Shown here: positions 35,447-47,470 of the stretch, in pieces | Position numbering within the stretch: the stretch's first letter is position 1 | Layout: the number at the start of each line of letters is the position of its first letter | Assembly: GCA_032622095.1 (NCBI GenBank) | Contig: CP136069.1 | Location: 101,708,278 to 101,772,277 of the forward strand | DNA length: 64,000 nucleotides | Source of the DNA: Siphonodentalium dalli | Lineage: Eukaryota; Mollusca; Scaphopoda; Gadilida; Siphonodentaliidae | Direction of reading: 5' to 3' | Notes under the pieces: model-generated | Told to the model about the DNA's origin: nothing | The model's database searches: none | What the model saw: the letters and a program-made list of their open reading frames with translations, nothing else | Made by a program: the position numbers and the translations under genes

Positions 35447-36799
35447 TAGTGCTGAAACGGATATCCGGTTGACAACCGGCCACTGTCGGCAACCGGTTGA
35501 ACTACGATCAACCGGTTAACCGCTATGTAATACATACATGCAATGCCACTGATAAAAACTAACGTATTCAGGTCCTTAATCGGCATAGGCTGATGACAGT
35601 AGCTTTTAAACAAGGGTACTTTATCAATTTTGCTACAAACGTTATCACTCAGAGGGGTATACATTCGAAATTACGCGTATTAAAAGTCAAAATCTGGTGC
35701 CAGATCAAAAGTCTTTCCATGAATGGCAGATTACATAGTCTGGCATCGGCGGCTAAACATCACAGATGCATGACGTCATCTTTGATGTTCCGATGTCCGG
35801 TAAAACATGTGCACGGATGCCACTGGGTCATCGGCTAAGATCAATACAATCGTTTTCACTGCAGTACGGCATGGTCATTTGACATCTACTCTTCGACTGA
35901 CTACTTGTAGACAGTATCATGGATACCCAAGAAATGAGTAAATCAGATGTCTCGGCACATTTCAAAGAGAAATTGGCAGGATGCAAACTCTGAGAACCAA
36001 CCCTATTTACATACGCTCGGTCTATACTTCTAACATTACTGAGTTTGAGTAATCTCAGTCGATGAAGTTCAAATGAACTCGAATCAAAGTGGTGTTCCTG
36101 TGCAGTCGGACTTATTTGCATACTAATGACTAATTCTCAGAATTTGATTGTCTTCTAACAGAAAACACTGTTTTCAGAAGGTTTTCAGCTGTTTTTAAAA
36201 ATTTCATTTGTTAACTTCATAAAGTTCACAAACTTTATAATTGTGTTTATCGGTCGTCAGTCATCCTATCCATCTCAAATTGCCAAAGAACACCCAGCAG
36301 TTAAAATACCTGAGTCACATGACTTAATAATCAATAATCGGCCAGTCTCGTAATCGCTATAATGGCAATAAAAAACTGCCGATATTTGCATGTACGAACA
36401 TATGTATATACGTGTAGGTCACACAATATTCTTCCCAAAATAACAAGTCAGGTAGCAGTCGCAACTGCAGTACAAACAGGTCAAGCATGACATGATGACA
36501 CGTCTATTTATAAACACTGCGAGTTTTAGTTCACTGTGTTATCTGCCAAGTTGTCAAAACGTGGCTTTGTGACGTTCGTTTGGTTATTTACATTCGTTTA
36601 ATACAAGCTCTGTCTGTGTAAACATTACGCGAGTTTGCCATAAAGTTAATAATCAATAGTTATGCTGATATATCGGTACATATTATGGTGTAAATAATCA
36701 GTGTAAAGTCATAGGTTGAAAATAGCGGATAACCGGTTATGATCCGGTTACACGTCGCGGTTAACCGGCTACAAAAATAGGTCAACCGTTTCAGCACTA
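35447..36799. mobile_element. hAT-like non-autonomous element C
   Basis: Terminal repeats TAGTGCTGAAACGG and CCGTTTCAGCACTA are flanked by a perfect 8-bp duplication GAGAGTAC (35439-35446 and 36800-36807). Sub-terminal arrays of AACCGGTT / CCGGTTAACCG lie at both ends. Interior frames on both strands (35446-36121) are short and unmatched, so no transposase is retained. Confidence 0.9.
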
Positions 36800-36807
36800 G
36801 AGAGTAC

Positions 36808-36953
36808 CCCGAGTCCAAACTGACAAACATAATTATCGTGCAGTGCAATCCCACCGACTGTAAGGCCAAAAAAAAGAAGAGATTTGGTTCTCAAGCCCCG
36901 TCGCATTGAAAAAAATAGCCGCGTAGATCGTTTTTTATTGACATATCACCAGG
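36808..36953. other. Short unassigned flank
   Basis: CCGAGTCCAAACTG continues the sequence broken by element C. Nothing else recognised. Confidence 0.4.
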
Positions 36954-37750
36954 TAGTCCAAGTCTTCTCGTACTAAAACCAGCTAAGATATTGGGATGGC
37001 GAGATGCTGGATTTTAGTCCGAGTTCGCCTCCATAGGCTTTTTATAACACGAGTTACGCCCAGGGTTTGTGGCGGGAATTTGTGGTGTATTTTACTCGAT
37101 TTACCTGACAAATCAATACATGATGCTATATACATCGGAAAGAGTGACATCTTATGGTCATAATGGTGTATAATAATCTGTCATGTTAAATTACACATAG
37201 AATATTCCGGTTGATTGCCACTAACATCGCTAGTTTTTTGTTTGTTTATGTTTTAACTGAAAGCCGAAGTGTTCCGAAGAACTTCGGCCTAGTCTTGAGT
37301 TTGTTTTGGCCGAGACGAATTTAGATACAAACAAGATGGCAGCCCCCATATCTATTCTAATGCTCGTTGTGTTTACACTGGTTTAAACTGTGAGAGGGTT
37401 GTAATTCCCGTAATTTATTTAATGTATTACATTTATATCTTCAATGTTTACTTAATCTATTTATTTATTGACACACATAATTACGATTACAACATTGGAG
37501 AATTCATCGTCATGTGCGTGGTTACTAGTAGTCGAAAATATACGGAATATTTTCACCGGAAAATGCCGAACACAGTTCGCGAGGTTAACTGAGTTCGGAT
37601 ACTTATGTCAACACTGCGGTAAATGTATCTTTTCACATTAAATTACCGCTTTCAATTCACAACCGATGTGGGTTTCAGATCAAATATCATGTTTTCTGAA
37701 GAAAAAATCTGTTTATTGTCGCAATTGTGATATTTTATTCACAACGTATT
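36954..37750 (-). mobile_element. Truncated Mutator-like element (sister of 53364-54732)
   Basis: Begins TAGTCCAAGTCTTCTCG like both ends of the 53364-54732 element and matches its reverse complement through GATATTGGGATGG, GAAAGAGTGACATCTTATGG, CCGAAGAACTTCGGC and CAATTGTGATATTTTATT. The match stops near 37750, before the second TIR, so one end is lost. No coding sequence. Confidence 0.75.
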
Positions 37751-38300
37751 TATAGATACGAAAATACGGCGAAATCTTGGTCAATCATTTCCATCTGCAT
37801 TTACTTCCGGGTTGTATTTTACTTGCATTTTTTGAAAACTCGTTCACAGTACAGGAAAGTTGTCACTCTCCCGATGAAAGTAAGTTGATGAATGTAAGTT
37901 AACAAAGTTTGAGAACATCGTTAATGATTAGGCCTAGTCATTATTATAAGCCCACAATGAATACTTTGCAAGTTGCTCTCACAAATAAACTAATCATACA
38001 AAGCACATGTCATCCTGTGTTTATGTTTATTGACGTGACGTTGTTTACTAAATACGTAATTTGACGTCGTTTGCAAGCTGATTTGCCCTTGGCACTATAT
38101 AAATGTCAACAAAACAAAATGGATCCCAAACGATGAAAATATGACATGTTTACGAAAGAACAACTGGCAGCTATGGCCATTGAATACAAAAAAGAATATG
38201 ACAAGGACTGTGACAATGCAACCTTAGTATGGGATTCTAGGAAAAAAGACATGTAAGGAAGACACCAAAAGAAGGGTTTCGTCATGCATACCCACAACTA
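37751..38300. other. Unassigned sequence
   Basis: No gene recognised. A minus-strand frame at 38106-38297 (63 codons) with a hydrophobic stretch matches nothing I know. Confidence 0.35.
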
Positions 38301-40682
38301 AACGAGAGGCCGATCACGATCGGCAGATGTTTAACCCATACCTTGGCGACAGCGATGAGCTATTTTCATAAATCCTTACCCCATCCTGAGTGCAAAACTT
38401 TAAACAATTCACACCTTACTATTAAGTTCACAAGTGGAATCACACTTACAGACGAGGCTTTGATTTCAACCTATTAGTGACTCCAACACAGATATGTCTC
38501 GTAGAGTGATAAAGCTAATTAATTAAGCTCAATCCATAGTGGGAGAGAAGCACCATAGCTGTTAAATATAAAATAGTTAAGAAATTAAGTAGATGAACAT
38601 CATAGCAACTCAATTTATCTATTTATTACATTGGAACATGAGACATAACATATTGTGTGTTTTTCTTTTATCATTTCTATTTTTTTGTTTATTATATTTT
38701 GTGTCAGCTGCATATTAAAAATTCATAGCAACTTATTAATATTTCACCACAAAAAAAAAAAATCAACACCTGATCAACTATACAAGTGAGGGATGCATAG
38801 ACCTGGATATAAAATATGATTGCTAATGATTGGATATAAATGTCAATTTTCTTCTAAGTTGATCATTCTTCTGTTTGTGAACAGTTTAAATATAATTAAT
38901 GTTAAGGTTAATATTTTTAAAACCATTCGATCAATACAAACATATATACAGGTGAAGAATATGTCATGATTATGTGATTATAGAGTGATCATGCAAAAAT
39001 ATTTAGCTATCACATTGTGTCAACAGGATTGGTGAAGGATGTTAATATATTTAAGCAAATAAACCAAATGACCCTCACTATGCAGGTTAGAGGTGTGTTA
39101 TCATAAACAGTGCCAGAACTATAAACATAATCAATGGAAATATTTGAGTTATCAAATCGGATAGTAAGGGATTAATCTTACCCAAACTAATGAACTGATC
39201 AACACAGAGAAGTCAACAAAAAGCATGTCATTGGATTTAGAAACCCATACAATAAGTCAGTCTCAAGAATCCCAGCACTGTTAATATTATCCTGCAGCCC
39301 AAATGCAATTGAGGGAATTTCCAAAAAATACATTTCCTCTAATGATGAATATTCAATTGGTCATTTCTTGAAACACTGACTGAACCTGGCTCAAAGTTAA
39401 AGTTAAATATATGTCTATCGGATAATATGTGTCTATCAAATGGGTTAATTTTAATCCCAAATCCATGCAAGTTAAAAGTGGATCACCATCAACATGAACA
39501 TAGAATAGGTGAATGATCAAATAAAAAACATCAGTTCTAAGACCATATGATGTGTGCAGAGGGTTAATCATTTTCAATGACATCATATGATGGAACTAAG
39601 GAATGCCTGTATTAATTATTTTCTAAGATATGACAACAGTGTCTCTGTAAACAATAATGCCATGAACTGCATGGTTTCAACAGAGAACAGAACTGGAATA
39701 AAGAGTCTGACATCAATCAAAGTTTGACAGATGTTTATAAGTCTGCAGCCACCAGTGGTACTCAGGTGTCCAAAGCAATAAATTATCTCATTCCAATAAC
39801 ACAGGCATGTGTTGTGTCTTGTTCTATTCAAATTTAATAGTGTATGGAAAAGAGGTATGAATTATAAAGGGCCCATAACTCTGTTAAAATATACCTGATA
39901 CATGTATGTATTTAGGGGTCAGAAATTCATATACCAAAATTGGTGTCGATCAGATGAAAAATGTTTGAGTCATCCTGGCTTGGATGAATCCTATTTAAAA
40001 ACAAGAGTGGAAAGGGTTAACTAAACAATACCAAAATCCATACAGATGAAGAACGTGCTACTTAAGAAAGACCTAGATAAGAAATATGAGGCAGATCAGA
40101 AGAAAATTTTTGACTTTGATGCATCAGATAGCATTTGTAAGCAGGGTTAATTATTTTCTAAACCGATCAACCAACCGATACCAAAAACTATACAGGTGAG
40201 CCATGTGTCATCATAAACCTGCATATAAAATATGAACACAATGAGTAAAACAAGGAGCTAAATCTAAAAAAAAAATATAATTTTTTTTTCTGGAAAAAGG
40301 GTCATAACTCCTTTAAAATTAATCGGATCAAACCCATATTCGAACTCGATCAGTATTTTGGGCTGTGAAACTCACATACCAAATTTGGTTCCAATCAGAT
40401 AACAAATGTTTGAGTTATGGCAGAATGTGTGAATTCTAAGTCGAAAAAGGGCCATAACTCTAACAAAATCTTGGATCAAACCCAAATTCGAACTCGATCT
40501 GTATTTTGGGCTGAGAAACCCATATACAAAATTTGGTTTCGATTGGATAGAAAATGTTTGAGTTATCGCATTACTCGTAAAGTGTCTACGGACAGACGGA
40601 CAGACAGACAGACGGACGAACGACGAGTGGTCAATCCGGGCAACGACACTATGTTTACCATACTATGGTATGGGTAAACATA
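38301..40682 (+). mobile_element. F4 module element with 3' hairpin
   Basis: The head AACGAGAGGCCGATCACGAT includes a GCCGATCACGATCGGC hairpin and is followed by ATGTTTAACCCATACC, inverse to GGTATGGGTAAACAT at 40667-40681. The 3' hairpin is GTTTACCATAC / GTATGGGTAAAC. From about 39840 modules with GGGCCATAACTC, AAATTCGAACTCGATC and AAAATGTTTGAGTTAT repeat, and a GACAGACGGACAGACAGAC spacer precedes the hairpin. A second head-like AACAAGAGTGG at 40000 suggests a composite of two copies. No coding sequence. Confidence 0.65.
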
Positions 40683-42138
40683 AAAACTGCACAAATGATT
40701 CCCAAGAATTTAGGAAAAAAGTGATGGTGAGCCGGGCATATCATAGGAAATTAAACCAAGTGAACGAGCAGTGCCCAGTCCCGAAAGTCAGCGTAGCAAA
40801 GAACGTCTTCCGAGATGTAGGTGGTGGAAGGAAAACGAAGTGCACCAGAAGTTCGACAAGCGCTATTTTCGTGGTTCGTTAACGTAAAGACAAGTTTAAA
40901 AGGAAGACTGCCAAGGCGATTGTTCTTACTGGAGTGTCGCGAATTGTACAATAACTACCTTGATGAGAGAAAGAGAGCCGGTGAAGAAGTCCATTTGGAT
41001 GACCAAATCAAATTTTCAAACAAATGGATCAAGGGATGGATGCGTGAATACCGAGTTAGTTTGAAGAAACCGAACAAAAAATATGCATTGAAATATGAAG
41101 AGCGAAAAATAAGGATAAACGAATTCTTGAAAAATGTGTGGAGGGCAAGACGTTGATCCAATTATTTCTGGTGGTGACCAGATGCCGCTACATCGAAATG
41201 AGAGTAATGGCCAGAAAACATTTTCTATGACCGGCCAAGAATGTTTCGTCAAAGAAAATTATGCATTGTCACGAGAGCGCATCACCGTCTACACCCAGGT
41301 ATCGACTGACACCCGCTGTCCATTGCCTTTGCCGGAATTTCTGTTTAAAGGCGTCGGAACAAGAACCAAGCTGGACCCACATGTAGGAGTGCATGTTCAA
41401 TGGGCACCCAAAGGTTCCTACCGGTTGCAACATATGCTTGAAACGATAAAGCATCTTCCAAATCGATTCAATTTGTTCTCAATTAAGTCATACGGCATCT
41501 ACTTACTGGATTACTATTCCGTGCATGTGTCCGAAGAGGTAAGGAAGGCACTTCTCGCAAAAGGCTGGATTTTAGTGGTACTGGGAGGCGGTATCACTGG
41601 TGACTTGCAGGTGAATGATACCGATATACATCACGCCTTGAAATCAGAATATCGGGAGAAAGAGTCTCATCTGATGTTGGATTAATTGAGAGCTGAACCA
41701 AATAAAATTCCATCGCCTTCAAGGGACGAGATGATGCAGTTATTGACTGAATCGTGGAAATCGTTAAATGTTGACCCTGCTCTGGCATTTAAAAAAAATT
41801 TCATTACGAATTCTTTCAGTGGAGATGAGGACTATCTTGTACGTGGCGGTCTGTATTCCAGTGTGGGAGAAGAAATGGTAAAGTTTAACCAGCAGTTACA
41901 AAAATCAACCCCGCCATCTACAATTCAAGAGTTGGTGAAAACGCCGACACCACCGAAGGGGGTAAAATTACCTTGTGCTATCAATAATACAGTTCCAATC
42001 GACGAGGGTGCTGAGTTGATTGATGGTGATGAAACCGATCCGGAAACAGATGAAAGTGACGAGGAAGACGAGGAAGATCTGGACACCGATTCTGAAACCG
42101 AACAACAAGTCAAGTATTGGCCGACCAGTTTGGTTTGA
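40683..42138 (+). pseudogene. DDE transposase (pogo/CENP-B-like), broken
   Basis: Three frames in succession encode one protein. The first (to 40882) has HRKLNQVNEQCPVPK and SVAKNVFRDVGGGR. The second (about 40821-41156) has VRQALFSWFVNVKTSLKGRL and FSNKWIKGWMREYRVSLK, like the helix-turn-helix part of CENP-B-type transposases. The third (41134-42138) has DVDPIISGGDQMPLHRNES, TKLDPHVGVHVQWAPKGSYR, GIYLLDYYSVHVS and VLGGGITGDLQVNDTDIHH, consistent with a DDE_1 core whose acidic residues lie in GGDQ, LDYYS and GDLQ. A TAA at 41683-41685 interrupts it before LRAEPNKIPSPSRDEMMQLL; the C-terminus is acidic (DESDEEDEEDLD). Two frameshifts and one stop inactivate it. It starts immediately after the F4 hairpin, so its 5' part is missing. 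TIRs were not found. Confidence 0.8.
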
Positions 42139-43376
42139 ACATTGATAATGACGATTTAAGAAAAGATGTCGAGTTAGAGACCTAAAACTTTTTTTAAATA
42201 ATCAGAGGAAATACATCACCTCGGTAACTGCCATTCATCAGCCTGCTTGGAATTACTGTAAATAAAGCCCAAATCAGTTTGAAGAAAAGACTGCAAACCG
42301 ATCAGAATCTGACAGAAAAGTTGCTTGTAACACACGTAGTACCTGTTTTGACCGCCATCCAAATCATTACTACTTTACTAGTACAGTACGCAATACACAA
42401 CAGATCACATCATTCCATAAATAAACCATAAATGTTCACATTCCAACTTGGATTGATACATTTATAGTGTTACAAACTCACAATAGTCATAATTACACGT
42501 ATATTGAGTTTTGACAACAAAAATATAATTTAATTAATATATTAGTATACTAGTACCAGTAAATAATTTTTGCGGTGTCGAATAAGTACAAAATACTTTT
42601 TCTGTATGCAACTAATATAAAATATGCCCTGGAGATGACCCTGGATGAGTTTTAGACCTCTGATGTCCGATCAGTGATATTACACTGATATTAGCTCATC
42701 GCAGCTTTCATTGCAACAGGGCCCTGACACTGCAATAGGGAATCTTTTAAATCTACATTATGTGTGCTATAATACATCAAGTTGAATGCTACATCATATA
42801 ACATGTCTTATAAGGGAGTGTAATGACCAGTTACGGTGCAACAATGTTATCTGGGTTTCACAAACATTGCGGTACATAACTCAACTGACCATTACACCCC
42901 TTTGACACTACCTGACCGACCGCCCATTTAATTCTTACTTGTAAATTAAGTGACATTAATATGAGACTCACGGGTATTGCCAGTGGACCCCGGGGTAATT
43001 ATTCTGAGAGTCCATTATTCCGAGGTCACAAGCACCAAATTCATTAACACATTAATGCTACATGTGTATCACACTTTCAACTAATTAATTATTTATTAAG
43101 TATGGCTAATCCCAATATAGTATACAAAGTGGTAAAATGGTGTGTAATTTAGGTTATTTCTGTTATGTTTGTTTGATTCATTAGTCCGATCCCAAATTAT
43201 CAGCGACATGGGAATTTACTAGTATTCTAAGCCATATAGAAGATATCGGAATATTGAAATAGTCGGAATTATGAACCCTCATGGAAAAGCGGAATAATGA
43301 ACCCTCAGAATAATTAACCATCGGAATAATGAATGAACCATATATACCCGAAGACACCTAAACCTACAAGAAGAGA
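42139..43376. other. Unassigned sequence
   Basis: No gene recognised. Near 42810-42905 a palindrome-like pair occurs (AGTGTAATGACCAGTTACGG and CTCAACTGACCATTACACCC), suggesting a small inverted-repeat element. Near 43000-43335 ATTATTCCGAGG and GGAATAATGAACC units look like another element's ends. Confidence 0.4.
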
Positions 43377-44460
43377 AACAAGACAGCTCACCAGACTGCA
43401 AAGACTGATAAGACTGGGAGACCACAACAGTCAGAAATTTCATAATCACTTTAAAACAAGTAGATCTAAACAGGATATGTGGCTAGAGAGGCTTCATGTA
43501 TGTAGATCGGAGAATATCCACCTTGAAATTACCAACTACATGTATACACTACTGATCACACACCCCCCCCCCCCCCCCCCCCCCCTCCTCCAGCTCAACA
43601 AGTCCCCTCCCGACCGGGCTCCAGACTCCCAAGTCTTAGGTTGAAATTTCACAACCGACTTCTCAAACTTTTCAATTGTTGGAAATTTCCAGTCTCTCAA
43701 GCGCCTTTTTATAAAAACATTTAGACATGTTTGAAGCCCAATTATCCATGGACCCAAAACATCATACATGTATGTCAGATTAATCAGTCAGGTAGTTCCA
43801 AGGTATATGTTTTAATGAATTTGGTATTTCAATGATTTTATTAGACACAAAAGTGTTAACTCCCCATAGCCCCATCATTCCTTAACAGGTTGACCTCATG
43901 TTAACAAATCTGAATCTCAGTCACTAAACTAAAGGATCCTCCATACTATATGTAAGCTAAATAGTTCAACCTCTCTTGAGAAGACATTTTAAGAATATAG
44001 AGACATACATGTACAGTTATGTCCCTGGTCCCACCCTATTTAACCTTTTTTGACCACATCTGAATAAATTTGAATCCCAGACACCAAAGAACCCTTCATA
44101 TTAAAAACCAGTAAAATATACCTACTGGTCCTTGTGAAGGAAGCATATTAAGAGGGAAACTGTCCTTCGCTTGGCCCCTATTTGACCAGGTGACCCCATT
44201 TAAAAAAATATAAATTGAGTCAAACAAGAACATTCCATGCTAAATAAGCCAACTAGTTCTTGGCTCTTGCAAACATATTTTAAGAATTACTATGTGGTGG
44301 AATAGTTATGTCTCTGGCTCTGCCCTTATTCGACTTTGTGATCACATTTTCACAAATCTGTCACCCAAGGTAATTTCATACCAAATATAAGCAATATAGC
44401 CAATTGTTGCATAGAAGACCGATCATGAATTACTATGGAGAAAACGAGTAATGTAGCTGG
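43377..44460 (+). mobile_element. F2 element copy C, left part (most complete)
   Basis: Head AACAAGACAGCTCACC with AGCTCACC inverse to the F2 3' end. Modules follow in the order seen in copies A and B. A poly-C tract lies at 43563-43585. At 44460 it is split by a hAT element and resumes at 45509 after an 8-bp duplication. Confidence 0.78.
43563..43585. repeat. Poly-C tract (23)
   Basis: Uninterrupted C run inside F2 copy C; copies A and B lack it at this point. Confidence 0.95.
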
Positions 44461-44468
44461 CCTTGCAT

Positions 44469-45508
44469 TAGGGCCCTGCGAATCGGCGATTTCATTTCGA
44501 ATCGAATCTCGAATCGAATCATGAGAATTATTCGCGAATCGAATCAAATCTCGAATCGAATCTACACCTTTCGCGGACATCGAAATTTAGCATGATTTTA
44601 CCGGAGAAAAGTTGAACGAACACCATTAGATTCGTGTAAATCATAAACAACTCGACGTGTGTCTTAATTTCATTTCTTCTGCGTAAGAAATTAAGAATAT
44701 AATGTACTATTTTAGTCATTTGCATGGCTCGGGTTCAAACATCGGCGTTAACCATCGCGCAAAATAGTCATACTTTTCGATCAAATAATCAACAATGTTA
44801 CGATACAGACTCAAAAGGTCTCCCATCAACGACAACAAATGATAGAAGGGCTGCATCAAACTTTTTTTTGTGTCTGGCATAATTATACGTTTGGGGACGA
44901 AATGTTGGCCCATCGTGGACTGTTTCTTGGGTGCAGAATCATGATCACCTACTTGCGAATTTTCTGGAAGTTCAACTTTCATCTTTTTTGAATTTTCCGT
45001 TTGTGTCGTTCTCTCGAACAGAGCGGGTGCTTCTGCTGGACATGCAGCCTAAGGTGTGTTGTTGTTGTACCCGTGGGTTGAACAGACAAAAGCGTGGTGC
45101 AGTGCTTGCACACATATTTTTTCTCGCCTTTTAATAAATTGAACAGACAACGAAACTCAGCCATTTTGGTTTTGTATTATTTTGTAAACACGCGCCTCAT
45201 GAATTCCCAATTACATCCCTTCAATAGTCATTACGACATTACCTACCTTGGTTCTATTTATAGATTATTGGTCGACGCGGCGATCCGTTTGATCTCGATG
45301 TCTCGAGCCGCACAGTTATTTCTTTGTTCATAGGGCATAACAGTTGGGTTGTTTTCATCGGGTTATGACAGTTGAATGAGTTGACTGCCTATATATGATG
45401 TCTGATCATGAATGATTCGAAAATACTCGAATCGGACAGTCGAATCGAATCGAATCAGGACGACCGATTCGCGAATCGAATCGAATCTCGAAGCTTCGCA
45501 GGGGCCTA
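44469..45508 (-). mobile_element. hAT-like element, copy A2, with transposase remnant
   Basis: Terminal repeats TAGGGCCCTGCGAATCG and CTTCGCAGGGGCCTA are flanked by a perfect 8-bp duplication CCTTGCAT (44461-44468 and 45509-45516). Sub-terminal arrays of GAATCGAATC lie at both ends. The terminus matches copy A1 (863-3783) but the sub-terminal unit differs. It retains the N-terminus of a hAT transposase on the minus strand, so it is an internal-deletion derivative. Confidence 0.92.
44716..45164 (-). pseudogene. hAT transposase N-terminus with BED zinc finger
   Basis: Minus-strand frame 45164-44979 encodes MAEFRCLFNLLKGEKKYVCK, then HCTTLLSVQPTGTTTTHLRL and HVQQKHPL: a BED-type finger (CX2C...HX4H) at residues 18-50, as found at the N-terminus of hAT transposases. 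The next frame, overlapping at 44982, carries KKQSTMGQHFVPKR, the typical post-BED linker, then a hydrophobic stretch to 44716. The shift between frames and the missing RNase-H-like core and hATC domain show it is dead. Confidence 0.75.
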
Positions 45509-45640
45509 CCTTGCATCTACTTGACCTGGTGACCCTGATTGAACAAATCTGAATCACAAATCACCCAAGGAGCCTCAATATTAAATATGAGCTAAATAGA
45601 GCTGGTGCTTCTTTCAAAGAACACTTTTCAAGTTTGCCAA
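45509..45640 (+). mobile_element. F2 element copy C, right part
   Basis: Resumes with CCTTGCATCTACTTGACCTG and CAAGGAGCCTCAATATTAAA, matching copy B at 27265-27362. Confidence 0.7.
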
Positions 45641-45810
45641 ATATGTTCTAGTGAAGTGGTGGATGTTGGAGGGTTAAATGTCTTGTTGAAAGATTTGAAC
45701 AATGCATATTATAGATTGTTGTTGTAATTGGGAATTAATGACCTCTAGCAGATCTCCAGGGAATGTTTATAAAAATGTCAGATTTCTTGAGAACTTGAGT
45801 AAAGGGCCAA

Positions 45811-45831
45811 GGGGGGGGGGGGGGGGGGGGG
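45811..45831. repeat. Poly-G tract (21)
   Basis: Uninterrupted G run followed by a (TA)n run at 45837-45846. Confidence 0.95.
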
Positions 45832-45847
45832 CACAATATATATATAT

Positions 45848-46552
45848 ACTAGCAGGTGGACTCGACTTCGTCAGGGCTGTTTCCCACTCTGCTTTTCGGC
45901 GAATTGTGCGATTTGACCTTGAATTGACCCGTCCAAAACACTACCCGGACAAAAGTACCCATCGAAATCCATCCGGTTTTACCCGATTTGACCTTGAATT
46001 GATCATTTTGAAGGTCAAGGTCAGGACGGGGTCACGATTTGACCCGTCCAAAACACTCAGTGGACAAAAGTAACCCTATGTATCAAATTTCGTGGAAATC
46101 CCCATCAAAATTCGCGATTTGACCTTGAATTGACCCGATTTCAAGGTGTCACGTCCCACGGGCAAATGAATAGGCTTATGAGACTCCCCATACGAAAGTA
46201 TCCCTAGACACTAATTTTCATCGAAATCCCGTGATATTCGGGCGTTTGACCTTCAAATGACCCGATTTCAAGGTCAAGGTCACATCGCACAGGCAAATTA
46301 ATAGGCCTATGCCACTCCCCGGCCGAAAGTACCCCCACATACCAATTTTCATCGAAATCCCGTGATATTCGGGCGTTTGACCTTGAAATGACCGGATTTC
46401 AAGGTGAAGGCAACGTCGCACAGGAAAATTAATTCGCCTATGCCACTTCCCGGGCCGAAAATACCACCACTTACTAAGTTTCATCAAAATCGGCTCGGCC
46501 GTTTTCGAGTCCATCGCGAACACACACAGAGATTTCCCAAAATATATAATAG
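45848..46552 (+). mobile_element. RTE-like LINE/SINE tail, first copy
   Basis: Starts ACTAGCAGGTGGACTCGACT and ends AAAATATATAATAG. It contains about 120-bp modules with GATATTCGGGCGTTTGACCT, CAAGGTCAAGGTCA and ACCAATTTTCATCGAAATCC, and closes with AAGTTTCATCAAAATCGGCT. RTE-type LINEs and the SINEs they mobilise often have such 3' tails (ATCGG...CGTTTTCGAG, then ACACA and a TATA run). No RT sequence, so it may be a tail-only copy. Confidence 0.5.
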
Positions 46553-46930
46553 ACTAGCCGATGAGCCCGACGTTGTCCGGGCTATTCAAAAAACAAATTT
46601 CAAGTCGATAGCTCCACCCGTTTCCGAGATCTTGTCTCCGCATGCGCGAAGCTTGCGTCGCACGGGCTCGGCGACCCGATAAAATTTGTATCCGGGGCAA
46701 GATACATTCACATAGCAAATTTCAAGCCGATAGCTCCACCCGTTTCCGAGTTCTCGTCTGCGCATGCACGAAGCGGGCGCCGCACGGGCTCGCCAATACG
46801 ACAACGACGACCGCCTGGTCAAACTACACAAACATACCAAGTTTCGTCCCAATCGGTCGAGAATCGTAGATTTGTATAAATGACAGACAAACAAACATAC
46901 AGACAGACAGAGGTCTTCAAAATATATATG
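46553..46930 (+). mobile_element. RTE-like tail, second copy (two modules)
   Basis: Starts ACTAGCCGATGAGCCCGACG; a module with TTTCAAGTCGATAGCTCCAC, GCATGCGCGAAGC and GATAAAATTTGTATCCGGGG occurs twice. Ends AGACAGAGGTCTTCAAAATA then TATATGAG. ORFs on both strands exist only because the modules lack stops. Confidence 0.55.
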
Positions 46931-47443
46931 AGACTAGCCGATGAGCCCGACGTTGTCCGGGCTATTCAAAAACCAAATTTCAAGTCGATAGCTCCACCCG
47001 TTTCCGAGATCTGGTCTGCGCATGCGCGAAGCTTGCGTCGCACGGGCTCGGCAACCCGATAAAAATCGTATCCGGGGCAAGATACATTCACATAGCAAAT
47101 TTCAAGTCGATAGCTCCATCCGTTTCCGAGATTTTGTCTGCACATGCGCGAAGCTGGCGTCGCACTGGGCTCGGCGACCCGATAAAATTCGTATCCGGGG
47201 CAAGATACATTCACATAGCAAATTTCAAGTCGATAGCTCCACCCGTTTCCGAGATCTCGTCTGCGCATGCGCGAAGCGGGCGCCGCACGGGCTCGCCAAT
47301 ACGACATCGACGACCGCCTGGTCAAACTACACACACGTACCAAGTTTCTTCCCGATCGGTCGAGAATCGTAGATTTGTATAAATGACATACATACATACA
47401 GACAGACAGACAAACAAACAGAGGTCTTCAAAATATATATGAG
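46931..47443 (+). mobile_element. RTE-like tail, third copy (three modules)
   Basis: Same start ACTAGCCGATGAGCCCGACG and same end as the previous copy, joined head to tail at AAATATATATGAG. It contains three modules rather than two. Confidence 0.55.
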
Positions 47444-47470
47444 ATAATTGACCATGAAGTTAAATAAAAA

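Noticed and set aside
41925-42113. Ser-rich minus-strand ORF
   Set aside because: Antisense of the acidic C-terminal tail of the DDE transposase pseudogene.
43333-43769. ORFs of 103 and 77 codons on opposite strands
   Set aside because: They overlap each other, span a poly-C tract, and lie in the head of an F2 element also present without the frame in copies A and B.
46966-47397. 143-codon minus-strand ORF and overlapping plus-strand ORFs
   Set aside because: They read through tandem modules of RTE-like tails; the peptide repeats because the DNA repeats, and both strands are open.
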